Shown piece after piece: positions 26,601-34,993 of a stretch of DNA of 64,000 nt. Where the stretch lies: assembly GCA_002878375.1 (NCBI GenBank), contig NIRF01000007.1, positions 1 through 64,000 of the forward strand. Reading direction: 5' to 3'. The DNA is from Dictyoglomus sp. NZ13-RE01. GTDB lineage: Bacteria; Dictyoglomota; Dictyoglomia; Dictyoglomales; Dictyoglomaceae. The notes under the pieces were generated by a model that saw only the letters and a program-made list of their open reading frames with translations, was not told where the DNA came from and searched no databases. A program made the position numbers and the translations under genes. How positions within the stretch are numbered: position 1 is the stretch's first letter; the number at the start of each line of letters is the position of its first letter.

Positions 26601-28432
26601 TCGATTAGTATTGAAAACTATCTGAAAGGAGAAAAGGGTTTGATCTGAACAATGTGGGATTTAAACGTTGTAAAGGAGAATGAGGATATGTATATAAATG
26701 TATAGTTTGATCTGAACAATGTGGGATTTAAACAGGTAGAAAGGGAGACATTAATAGAGTTTGCGGAAGGTTTGATCTGAACAATGTGGGATTTAAACAC
26801 GGATGTTCTTGTCTGCATACTGGACAAATAAATGTTTGATCTGAACAATGTGGGATTTAAACATCTTTGTAGCTATCTACGTATTAGTTAGAATGGAGAG
26901 TTTGATCTGAACAATGTGGGATTTAAACAGTTATCACATCAAAATAAAATGACTAAATCGTGAAATTTTCTACCCTTATAGGCGAGCTACAAGGCACGTG
27001 CCTAATCTAATTTTAAAACGTTCTAATCTTAAAAGTGAAACTTTTAAATTCTTCGAAATTTTGAGGAAAAATGAGAAAACTTTGTTTGATCTGAACAATG
27101 TGGGATTTAAACTCATAAAAAACCACTTATCTACTTCTGTTACCCTATGTTTGATCTGAACAATGTGGGATTTAAACCCGGTAGATCTCTGCACTTTTGC
27201 ATTGTGTAATGCAGTGTTTGATCTGAACAATGTGGGATTTAAACTGGTTCACAGAATAATACTTTTCCTTTATACATCTTGTTTGATCTGAACAATGTGG
27301 GATTTAAACTGCTATAGGTAGTATGTAGTTTATTAATGCTTGAGTAGTTTGATCTGAACAATGTGGGATTTAAACGTAGAAACTTGCGCTAAAATAGCAC
27401 CACGAAGGTCGCTCGTTTGATCTGAACAATGTGGGATTTAAACGTTGAAGGAGCAAGCATTATACAAAAAGAAGAGAAAGTTTGATCTGAACAATGTGGG
27501 ATTTAAACTTCGCACTTCCCTTTATTCCCGTCCATAACCAGTTCGCGTTTGATCTGAACAATGTGGGATTTAAACTCGTTTAGTATTGAAAACTATCTGA
27601 AAGGAGAAAAGGTTTGATCTGAACAATGTGGGATTTAAACTTAGATCTTTTATTTCTTCACCTTCGACATAGCTCGTTTGATCTGAACAATGTGGGATTT
27701 AAACCCTTACAACGGGGTCTGTTATTTCAAATATTTCGTCAGTTTGATCTGAACAATGTGGGATTTAAACTATAGCCTAAGTGGTTCCCATAGGTAGAAT
27801 CTATTCTCGTTTGATCTGAACAATGTGGGATTTAAACAACAGTTATACCTTCTACAGCTAATATCTTCGCTACGTGTTTGATCTGAACAATGTGGGATTT
27901 AAACTTCTAACACAATAATCCACTCTATCTTGTCTAAAGAGTTTGATCTGAACAATGTGGGATTTAAACCTTCAGCTGTCTTAGCTGTCCCACTTGTTTT
28001 TGAAGTGTTTGATCTGAACAATGTGGGATTTAAACTTTGAGAGTAGGGGGCGGGCTATCTTGCCAGCCACTGGTTTGATCTGAACAATGTGGGATTTAAA
28101 CCCTTCAATAGGGGCTTCATTTACTATCTTTCTCCAGTTTGATCTGAACAATGTGGGATTTAAACAATTTTTAAAATTTTCAGTCCTTAATAAAAACTAT
28201 AGTATTGTTTGATCTGAACAATGTGGGATTTAAACCACTATGAAGAAAAACTTCTGGAAGAAAGAAGTGGCAGTTTGATCTGAACAATGTGGGATTTAAA
28301 CGAAGATTTAATAAAAAAGATAGATGAAAGAGGTTATGAGTTTGATCTGAACAATGTGGGATTTAAACAATCTTGAATGTAGGTTTAAATTCAAAGAATT
28401 CCTGTTTGATCTGAACAATGTGGGATTTAAAT
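23680..28432 (+). CRISPR. CRISPR array: 71 repeats of 29 bp, spacers 34-39 nt
   Basis: The repeat begins GTTTGATCTGAACA and ends GTGGGATTTAAAC; the first copy is at 23680-23708 and copies recur every 64-68 bp. By hand count there are 50 repeats from 23680 to 26928, a 155-nt gap, then 21 repeats from 27084 to 28432. The last copy ends in T instead of C, as expected at the end away from the leader. The likely crRNA 5' handle is ATTTAAAC. Repeats are otherwise near-perfectly uniform, so the array is probably active. Notable spacers: 24828-24863 equals 26209-26244; 26601-26637 nearly equals 27576-27611; 25818-25851 is the reverse complement of 26144-26179 with one mismatch. Confidence 0.98.
26929..27083. 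other. 155-nt insert in the CRISPR array, possible internal leader
   Basis: The stretch between repeats at 26900-26928 and 27084-27112 is about four times a normal spacer and holds no recognisable repeat. It is AT-rich next to the following repeat and contains a palindrome GGCACGTGCC (26993-27002) and a hairpin TTAAAAGT-GAA-ACTTTTAA (27029-27047). Its first ~36 nt could be an ordinary spacer. It may be the leader of a second array now fused to the first, or a remnant of an insertion. It shows no clear likeness to the main leader by eye. Confidence 0.6.
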
Positions 28433-28455
28433 TTAGAAAGGAGGTTTAAAGTGGT

Positions 28456-28602
28456 ATGGCAGGAGTTGAGTATATGCTTCATCTTATTTGGGAAGAGCTT
28501 AAGGAGATTAATAAGAATTTGAAAATTATAGCAAAGGTTATGGCGATTGAAGCTGTGAAGAAGTATCCAGAGCTGAAGGATGAAATACTTAAGGATAATT
28601 AG
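28456..28602 (+). CDS. 48-residue hypothetical protein directly after the CRISPR array
   Basis: The ATG at 28456 follows GAAAGGAGGTTTAAAGTGGT and the frame runs to TAG at 28600-28602, abutting the stop of the convergent gene. Sequence starts MAGVEYMLHLIWEELKEINK and continues as an acidic/basic amphipathic helix pattern (KIIAKVMAIEAVKKYPELKDEILKDN). The ribosome binding site begins about 7 bp after the last repeat. No family is recognised. It could be transcribed with the array or be a phage-derived remnant; its composition is consistent with a real small protein. Confidence 0.5.
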   Translation: MAGVEYMLHLIWEELKEINKNLKIIAKVMAIEAVKKYPELKDEILKDN

Positions 28603-29391
28603 CTATTTTATCTCCATTTTTTTATTAAGGAGATAAGATATCAAAGCTATGAAAAAGATAAATGTAAAGATGTTGTATAAAATTACTGCTATATTAAACT
28701 CAATTCTTGATGCAGATACATAGCTTTCTATACTGATATTTCCATTCACTTGATATATTTTTTCAAAATCATAACCAGGTATGGAAAAGGGCAATTTGTA
28801 GGGGAAAATTTGAGCCAACCTATTTTCCACCGAATCTGAGAATATCATATAGAGACTACTTAGTAGGTAACAAGAAAATTTTAAAAATCTGTCTTCATAG
28901 GGAAGTTTTGAGGAAACAACATAAAGAGAGATAATAAGAAAAATGATTAAAAAAGAAAGAGGGAATAAAAATATACTTATGATTCCTCCTTGTTTGAAAA
29001 GATAAAAAATGAAATCTTGGGGAACTTTCGTGTTAATTGACATACTCAAGATAGTCATTAAAAACAGGTTAAATAAAGTAAGAAATAAAAGCTCAATAAG
29101 GAGGATAATAAGGTTTTTGTATAAAAGTAAAGATGGCTTTATAGGGAGAGAAAAACTTAAGTAGTTTAGGTCCTCAGAAGCCATAAATCTAATATTAATG
29201 ATGAGAGAAACAACTATTGATATAGAAAAAGCTAAGAATGAGAAATTAAAAATTCCTTCTAAAATTGTCATATCTTTTTTAGAAACTGAGGTTAAAAAGA
29301 TAAGGGAAAGGTAAACTCCTAATAATATAAGTATAAAAATTAGATAATACTTTTTTCTTCCTAATAAGCTATATTTTAAAAGATTCCACAT
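28603..29391 (-). CDS. ABC-2-type transporter permease
   Basis: 262 residues with about six hydrophobic helices (for example KYYLIFILILLGVYLSLIFL near the N-terminus and FNIAVILYNIFTFIFFIALI near the C-terminus). It lies 23 bp after the ATPase gene in a gntR-ATPase-permease operon of the YtrA type. These systems are usually exporters or stress-related; the substrate is unknown. Confidence 0.8.
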   Translation of the reverse strand: MWNLLKYSLLGRKKYYLIFILILLGVYLSLIFLTSVSKKDMTILEGIFNFSFLAFSISIVVSLIINIRFMASEDLNYLSFSLPIKPSLLLYKNLIILLIELLFLTLFNLFLMTILSMSINTKVPQDFIFYLFKQGGIISIFLFPLSFLIIFLIISLYVVSSKLPYEDRFLKFSCYLLSSLYMIFSDSVENRLAQIFPYKLPFSIPGYDFEKIYQVNGNISIESYVSASRIEFNIAVILYNIFTFIFFIALISYLLNKKMEIK

Positions 29392-29414
29392 AGTCTTTCC
29401 TCCTCAAATTTTTA

Positions 29415-30104
29415 TTAGAATATGTCTTTAAATAGGTCATTTATTGACTTACTATTTTTCTCTCTTAGATTTTCAGTATTTTCATCCAAAATAATCTCTC
29501 CATTGGAGATAAAGATGGTTCTATCCGCAATATTTTCTATTTCTCCAATAAGATGGGTAGAAATTATCATAAGGCTATCTTCTCTATAACTTCTTAGAAG
29601 AGTTGTAATAATTTTATCTCTTGTAGAAGGGTCCATGCCTCCTAATGGTTCATCTAATAGATATATTTTGGCTTTTCTTGATAAGCCTAAGCCAAGTAGG
29701 GTTTTTTCAAGCTCTCCCCTTGAAAGTTCCCTTAACTTTTTATCTTCTTTCAAGTTAAAGAAATTCATCATGTCCAAAAACTTATTTTCCTGAAAATCCA
29801 GGAAAAAGTCTTTGTAAAAATGGAATGCATCTTTTATACTCATCCAGAGTGGAAGAATGTTTCTATCTGGCAAGAAAGAGACTATTGATTTTGTATATAC
29901 TCCCACATCCCTCCCATCTATTTTTATAATCCCCTCCGATGGCTTTAGAAGTCCTGCAATTAGCTTTAGGAAGGTTGTTTTACCACTCCCATTTGGACCA
30001 TAAAGACCAATGATCTCACCTAAATCTGCTGATAAGGATATTCCCTTCAAAACCAACCTTTTGCCAAAATCCTTTTTCAGGTTTTTAACCTCAAGAATTG
30101 CCAT
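29415..30104 (-). CDS. ABC transporter ATP-binding protein (YtrB-like)
   Basis: 229 residues. Walker A GPNGSGKTT near 35-43, signature LSRGE near 128, Walker B IYLLDEP near 147 with catalytic Glu, and a switch His in STHLIGEIE. The signature is LSRGE rather than LSGGQ, as in several YtrB/CcmA-type ATPases. It starts 14 bp inside the end of the GntR gene, so the two are coupled. Confidence 0.9.
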   Translation of the reverse strand: MAILEVKNLKKDFGKRLVLKGISLSADLGEIIGLYGPNGSGKTTFLKLIAGLLKPSEGIIKIDGRDVGVYTKSIVSFLPDRNILPLWMSIKDAFHFYKDFFLDFQENKFLDMMNFFNLKEDKKLRELSRGELEKTLLGLGLSRKAKIYLLDEPLGGMDPSTRDKIITTLLRSYREDSLMIISTHLIGEIENIADRTIFISNGEIILDENTENLREKNSKSINDLFKDIF

Positions 30105-30465
30105 TTTTCTCCTCCTCTAAAAAGGAAGTTAACAACTTAAACATCTCCTCCTTTGAAAAATTAAGGTCCTTCATCTCTTTTACAAATCTTTCTAAAATCT
30201 CTTTTGCCATTGCCTCTCTAAGTCCCAAAATCTTATTTTCATCTTCAACAACAAAAGAGCCTGTACCTCTCAAGGTATAGATAATGCCTTCCCTTTCCAA
30301 CTCCTGATAGGCTTTTTGCACAGTATTAGGATTTACCTTTAACTCTTCCGCCAAATCTCTAACAGAAGGCAATTTATCTCCCCTTTTTATTTTTCCTTTA
30401 ACTATCTCCTTCTTTATAAGGTCAATAATTTGTATATAAATGGGAATTTTTTCATCAAATTCTAT
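30091..30465 (-). CDS. GntR-family regulator, YtrA subfamily
   Basis: A winged-helix domain (DKLPSVRDLAEELKVNPNTVQKAYQELEREG) and a short C-terminal dimerisation helix, 124 residues in all, as usual for YtrA. The N-terminal helix (EFDEKIPIYIQIIDLIKKEI) needs translation from above the TTG at 30372. The only candidate after the in-frame TGA is ATA at 30465-30463, 7 nt after AAGGAAGGTG. It probably represses both divergent operons through the paired palindromes at 30492-30511 and 30587-30606. Confidence 0.85.
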   Translation of the reverse strand: MEFDEKIPIYIQIIDLIKKEIVKGKIKRGDKLPSVRDLAEELKVNPNTVQKAYQELEREGIIYTLRGTGSFVVEDENKILGLREAMAKEILERFVKEMKDLNFSKEEMFKLLTSFLEEEKNGNS

Positions 30466-30491
30466 AACTTTTCACCTTCCTTTTGTCTTAC

Positions 30492-30532
30492 TGTATTAGT
30501 TACATAATACACTTCAACAAGAAACTTGTCAA
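30492..30532 (-). promoter_or_regulatory. promoter and YtrA-type operator of the gntR-ABC operon
   Basis: On the minus strand: TTGACA (30532-30527), 17 bp, TATTAT (30509-30504). The palindrome TGTATTA-N6-TAATACA (30492-30511) overlaps the -10 box. The same arrangement faces the opposite way at 30566-30606. Confidence 0.82.
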
Positions 30533-30565
30533 GAAAGTCTTTCCATATTTCATAATTTCTCATAC

Positions 30566-30606
30566 TTGACATTAATGGTATATTACTGTATTATATGACT
30601 AATACA
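30566..30606 (+). promoter_or_regulatory. promoter and YtrA-type operator of the MacB-like operon
   Basis: TTGACA (30566-30571), 17 bp, TATTAT (30589-30594). The palindrome TGTATTA-N6-TAATACA (30587-30606) covers the -10 box and start site. The extended sequence matches the other operator in inverted orientation over about 24 bp with few mismatches. Confidence 0.82.
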
Positions 30607-30630
30607 GTAAGACAATAGGAGGTGTAGATT

Positions 30631-31320
30631 GTGAGTGAGGAAATGATTAGGGTGGAGAATGTATACAAGTACTACTTAATGGGCAAAGAAAAGTTCTATG
30701 CCCTAAGGAATATTAATTTAAAGATTAAAAGAGGAGAATTTGTTGCCATAATTGGTCCATCGGGTTCAGGAAAATCAACCCTTTTAAACATTATTGGAGG
30801 ATTGGATTGTCCATCAGAAGGGAAGGTTTTTGTGGAAAATCAAGATATTTTTAAGTTTAATGATAAGAAGATTTCAGAGTATAGGCTAAATAAAATAGGT
30901 TTTGTTTTTCAGTTTTTCTATTTAGAACCAAATTACACTGTTTATGAGAATGTGGTGATCCCTTTGATTTTTTCCAGGAAGAATAGTAGGGAGAAAAGGG
31001 TTAAGGAGATTTTAGAAAAGGTAGGATTATCTCAAAAAATAAAAAATAGAGCCGTAGAGCTTTCAGGAGGAGAAAGGCAAAGAGTTGCAATTGCAAGAGC
31101 AATTATAAATGATCCTAATATTCTTCTTTGTGATGAACCAACTGGAAACTTAGACTCAAAAACAGGTCTTTCTATTATTCAGCTTTTAAAAGAGTTGAAT
31201 AAAGAGGGGAAAACTGTTGTTATGGTGACCCACAATTTAGAATATATTCCTTTTGCAAATAGAGTAATAACTTTAAGAGATGGAGAGATAAAGGAGGAGA
31301 TAAGAAATGAAAATAATTGA
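30631..31320 (+). CDS. ABC transporter ATP-binding protein, MacB/LolD type
   Basis: 229 residues: Walker A GPSGSGKSTL near 42-51, Q-loop FVFQFFYLEP, signature LSGGERQRVAIARA near 145 and Walker B ILLCDEPTGNLD near 165. It starts at GTG, after AATAGGAGGTG. This subfamily powers MacB-like extrusion or lipoprotein-release machines rather than import. It overlaps the permease gene by 14 bp. Confidence 0.92.
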   Translation: MSEEMIRVENVYKYYLMGKEKFYALRNINLKIKRGEFVAIIGPSGSGKSTLLNIIGGLDCPSEGKVFVENQDIFKFNDKKISEYRLNKIGFVFQFFYLEPNYTVYENVVIPLIFSRKNSREKRVKEILEKVGLSQKIKNRAVELSGGERQRVAIARAIINDPNILLCDEPTGNLDSKTGLSIIQLLKELNKEGKTVVMVTHNLEYIPFANRVITLRDGEIKEEIRNENN

Positions 31321-32582
31321 TTTTATCAAGATGGCATTTCTAAATCTTAAAAAGAGAAGATTAAGAACTATTTTAAATGTACTCGCTATCTCAATTGGTA
31401 CCATGCTAATATTGGTTATGATAGGGCTTGGAATGGGAACCCAAAACCTTTTATATAGTGAGCTAAAAAAGTATGACCTACTTAACCAGATCTATGTTTC
31501 TCCATTAGAAGAGGTACAAAATGTGCAAATTTCTGTAGGTTCTTCAAGGGGAGAAAATAAAAAGGATTTCAAAAAGATCATCACTGATAAAGATCTTGAA
31601 AGGATGAAGGATATAAATGGAGTAGAAGAAGTAACAGGAGATGTTAAATTGATGATAGATGAGGCAAAAGTTGAGAATAAAGGTACATTTTTTACTGCTT
31701 TTTTTTGTCATGGGAGCAAGTTTTAATACTAAATATCTTACCTCTCTTAAAAAATATGAAGATTACATAAATAGTGATGATAATGTGGCAATATTAGGGG
31801 CTAAAGTTTTTGAATCCCTCGTTAAAGAGCCAAAAACCTTAGTAGGAAAATATGTGGAGATTACCATATCAAATGTGAAAAATCCAGAGGCAAAAACCAA
31901 AGAGAAGTTTAAGATAGTAGGTATAATAGAAGGAAATTCTATTTATGAAAATTACATTATTTTACCTTTCAAACAAACCTTAAAGCTAAAAGATTTTAAT
32001 GAAGGTGTTAAAGATTACTTTTATAAATTTGGATATGATGAGGCTATAGTTAAGACTAAAAGTTTTGAATATACGCAGGATGTAGCTGGCAAAATTAAGG
32101 ACATGGGATATACTGTTCAGACCCTTGAGGATGCCTTAAAAGAGCTTAATAAATATTTCTCCATATTTAAACTTATATTAGGAAGTGTTGGAGGGATTGT
32201 TCTTTTTGTTGCGTCCATAGGGGTTTTGAATACAATGCTTATGGCAATGTATGAAAGAATTAAGTTTATTGGTATTTTGAGGGCTCTTGGGGCATCAAGA
32301 AAAGATATTAGGAATATATTTCTTGTGGAATCAGGAACTATAGGCTTCTTGGGAGGAGTAGTTGGAGTTCTTGTGGGCTCAATTTTAAATAGCGGTATTA
32401 ATCTTCTTATCAATCACCTTGTAATTAAAGAAGCAAGTAAACCCATTACTATATTCTATACTTCTTTCCATTTGGCTTTCCTAATAATAGTTTTTTCAGT
32501 GTTATTGGCATCCTTTGCAGGGCTATACCCAGCCCTAAGAGCAAGCAGGCTTGATCCCGTTGAGGCATTAAGATACGAATAA
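31307..32582 (+). pseudogene. MacB/FtsX-type ABC permease, frameshifted
   Basis: Residues up to KGTFFTAFF are read in one frame (31307-31726): N-terminal helix (TILNVLAISIGTMLILVMIGLG) and the start of the extracytoplasmic domain. The rest, from VMGASFNTKYL through the three C-terminal helices of the FtsX domain (ending ASRLDPVEALRYE), is in another frame to 32582. One extra T in the T8 run at 31699-31706 restores a ~424-residue MacB-like permease. A T8 run is long enough for RNA polymerase slippage, so some full protein may still be made. Confidence 0.82.
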
Positions 32583-32604
32583 GAGGGGGAGAAATCCCTC
32601 TCTT
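32581..32604. terminator. bidirectional terminator between convergent operons
   Basis: AAGAGGGGGA / TCCCTCTCTT forms a 10-bp stem (one G-U pair) with a GAAA tetraloop. On the plus strand it is followed by AATTTAAAAAATTTTT; on the minus strand it lies after the glcD-like stop region. It starts on the stop codon of the MacB-like permease. Confidence 0.7.
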
Positions 32605-32607
32605 AAT

Positions 32608-34011
32608 TTAAAAAATTTTTCCAGGATTCATTATTCCGTTTGGATCAAATACTTTCTTTAATTCTTTCATTAGTAAAATTTCTTTTTTCTTTGAAAGATG
32701 TAAGGCTTTCTTCTTTACAAAACCAATTCCATGTTCTCCGCTAACTGCTCCTCCTAATTCTTGAGCTACAATAGATATTTCATCTAAAATTTTTTCCTGA
32801 AGAGGTTGCCATTCTTCAGGGGATATATCCTTTGGTTTTATGGGAGCGGAGTGAATGTTTCCATCTCCTGCATGAGCCACATTATATATTTCCACCTTAT
32901 ATTTCTTTCCTATTTCTCTTATTCTTTTTAGCATTTCAGGAATAAGAGATGTAGGAACTACAGCGTCTCCCAAGACCACATATGGATCTACTGCTTTTAT
33001 TGCCTCTAAATAATTTCTTCTAATTCTCCAAAGTTTCTCACTAGCAAAAGGATTTTCTGCCACAAAAACCTCCAATGCTCCTTCTTTTAAACATGCTTCT
33101 CCCGCTCTTATGTATGCTTCTTCTAACTGATTTTTGTTATTTCCATCAAATTGGATAATAAGATAAGCTTCTGCTCTATCTTGATATTCCCATTTCTCCT
33201 TTGTATATATACTTGCAAGATAGTAAGATCCTTGGTCTAAAAATTCTATAGCGCATGGTAGGACTTTACTTTCTGATATAATTTTGGGAACTGTATAAAT
33301 AGCGGATTCTACAGTAGGGAATGGAACAAGAAGGTCCACAGTATATGGAGGAAGAGGAATAAGGTTAACAATAATTTTAGTGAAAATTCCAAGAGTTCCT
33401 TCAGAACCTACAAATAAATTCAAAAGATTATACCCACTGGAATCTTTTCTTCTTTTTCCTCCAACATTTATTATTTCTCCTGATGGAAGAACCACCTCGA
33501 GCCCAAGTATATGATGCCCTGTATTCCCATATTTTATTACTTTACTTCCTCCAGCATTCGTAGCAACATTTCCTCCTAAAAAGCTTGTTTCTACACTCAT
33601 AGGATATCCAGGATAAAATAATCCTTCTTCTGCTACTTTTCTGCAGAGGTCATTGGTCACCACTCCTGGCTCAGAAGTAGCGGTGAGATTTATTTTATCT
33701 ATCTCTAATATTTGATTCATCTTTTCAAGAGATATTAAAATTCCACCATATAGAGGTATTGCACCACCAGCCAAACCGCTTCCTGCTCCCCTTGGAGTTA
33801 CAGGAATAATATTTTCGTTGGCAAGCTTTAATATTCTTGAAATTTCTTCGGTAGATTCGGGTCTCACTACTACCTCAGGAAGATGAGCATAAAACTTTCC
33901 TGACTCATCCTGAGCATATCTTTCCAAGTCTTCATAATTTATTAAAACATCATTATCTCCACAGATATTTATAAGTTCATCAATAATTCTCTCATCTACC
34001 TTTTTAAACAT
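32608..34011 (-). CDS. FAD-linked oxidase, GlcD/lactate dehydrogenase type
   Basis: 467 residues: PCMH-type FAD-binding domain (VTPRGAGSGLAGGAIP near 75-90, YPGYPMSVETSFLGGNVATNAGG near 130-152) and the C-terminal FAD-linked oxidase domain ending SGEHGIGFVKK and FDPNGIMNPGKIF. These oxidise 2-hydroxy acids such as lactate or glycolate. Being third in an operon with etfB and etfA points to an electron-transferring (possibly bifurcating) LctBCD-like lactate dehydrogenase. Overlaps etfA by 8 bp. Confidence 0.9.
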   Translation of the reverse strand: MFKKVDERIIDELINICGDNDVLINYEDLERYAQDESGKFYAHLPEVVVRPESTEEISRILKLANENIIPVTPRGAGSGLAGGAIPLYGGILISLEKMNQILEIDKINLTATSEPGVVTNDLCRKVAEEGLFYPGYPMSVETSFLGGNVATNAGGSKVIKYGNTGHHILGLEVVLPSGEIINVGGKRRKDSSGYNLLNLFVGSEGTLGIFTKIIVNLIPLPPYTVDLLVPFPTVESAIYTVPKIISESKVLPCAIEFLDQGSYYLASIYTKEKWEYQDRAEAYLIIQFDGNNKNQLEEAYIRAGEACLKEGALEVFVAENPFASEKLWRIRRNYLEAIKAVDPYVVLGDAVVPTSLIPEMLKRIREIGKKYKVEIYNVAHAGDGNIHSAPIKPKDISPEEWQPLQEKILDEISIVAQELGGAVSGEHGIGFVKKKALHLSKKKEILLMKELKKVFDPNGIMNPGKIF

Positions 34012-34993
34012 TCCCTTTCCTCTCCTCTAATTTTTTCTTTAAAATGGGGAGAATTTCCAAGGCATCCCCTACAATTCCTAAATCTGATACTTGAAATATG
34101 GGAGCATCAGGATCTTTATTTATGGCAATGATATTCTCAGAATTTATCATTCCTGCAAGATGCTGGACAGCTCCTGATATTCCTACTGCGATATAAACTT
34201 TAGGATTTACTGTTTTTCCACTTAATCCTACCTGATGAGAATATTCTATCCATCCCATATCTACTACTGAGCGGGAAGCACCTACCGTCCCCCCCAAAAG
34301 ATGAGCAATGTCAAATAGAAGAGAAAAATTTTGAGGATTTTTTAACCCCTTTCCTCCAGAAATAATAATTTCAGCCTCACTTAGAGAAATCTCCTCTTCC
34401 CTTTTTTTGAAATCTATTCTCTTAGCTCTTGGCGAAAATTCATCATTGATATTATGGATAGTTATCTCTCCTTTTCTTTTTTCATCCCTTGGAAGAGGCT
34501 TTTTTCCTTTAGGTCTAACAGTTGCCATTTGAGGTTTATGTTCTGGAGTTTTTATAGTGGCAAGAACATTTCCCCCAATAGCAGGTCTTGTCTGGAGAAG
34601 AAGTCCTGTACCTTCCTCTATATCTAAATGGGTGCAGTCCGCAGTAAGTCCTGTTTTTAATTTTCCTGCAAGATAAGGCATTAGGGTTCTTCCCTGAGTG
34701 GTAGCACTTGCTAAAATAGTTTCAGGATTTCTCTTTTTTATAAAAGGAATTAGAACTTTGGCATAATTCTCTACATTGAAAATTTCCAATTCTTTGTTTT
34801 TAAAAAATTCCACTTTATCTGCACCATGGAAGATTATTTCGTTTAATTGATCCTCCAAATTGTTTCCTAAAACTAAAGCGGAAAGAGTACCCTTTAATTT
34901 GTCTGCAAGATCTCTTCCCCAAGCCAACAACTCGTAGGTTACAGGATGAATTTTATCTTCTCTCACTTCTGAGATTATAAATATATCTCTCAT
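34004..34993 (-). CDS. etfA: electron transfer flavoprotein alpha subunit
   Basis: 329 residues. The N-terminal ETF domain is followed by the C-terminal FAD-binding part with the classic SRSVVDMGWIEYSHQVGLSGKTVNPKVYIAVGISG segment (split here for reading) around residues 235-275 and the AINKDPDAPIFQVSDLGIVGD motif near 290. Starts with ATGA overlap with etfB. It forms the FAD-containing dimer with EtfB and takes electrons from the GlcD-like enzyme. Confidence 0.93.
   Translation of the reverse strand: MRDIFIISEVREDKIHPVTYELLAWGRDLADKLKGTLSALVLGNNLEDQLNEIIFHGADKVEFFKNKELEIFNVENYAKVLIPFIKKRNPETILASATTQGRTLMPYLAGKLKTGLTADCTHLDIEEGTGLLLQTRPAIGGNVLATIKTPEHKPQMATVRPKGKKPLPRDEKRKGEITIHNINDEFSPRAKRIDFKKREEEISLSEAEIIISGGKGLKNPQNFSLLFDIAHLLGGTVGASRSVVDMGWIEYSHQVGLSGKTVNPKVYIAVGISGAVQHLAGMINSENIIAINKDPDAPIFQVSDLGIVGDALEILPILKKKLEERKGNV

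Noticed and set aside
26929-27083. Insert read as a second IS or gene
   Set aside because: There are no inverted ends, target duplication or meaningful ORF; only the leader or remnant explanations remain.
24134-27230. Many ORFs of 60-100 codons on both strands with repeated FDLNNVGFK or LNPTLFRSN segments
   Set aside because: They are translations of the CRISPR repeat itself; there is no ribosome binding site or codon pattern of genes, and the period is that of the array.
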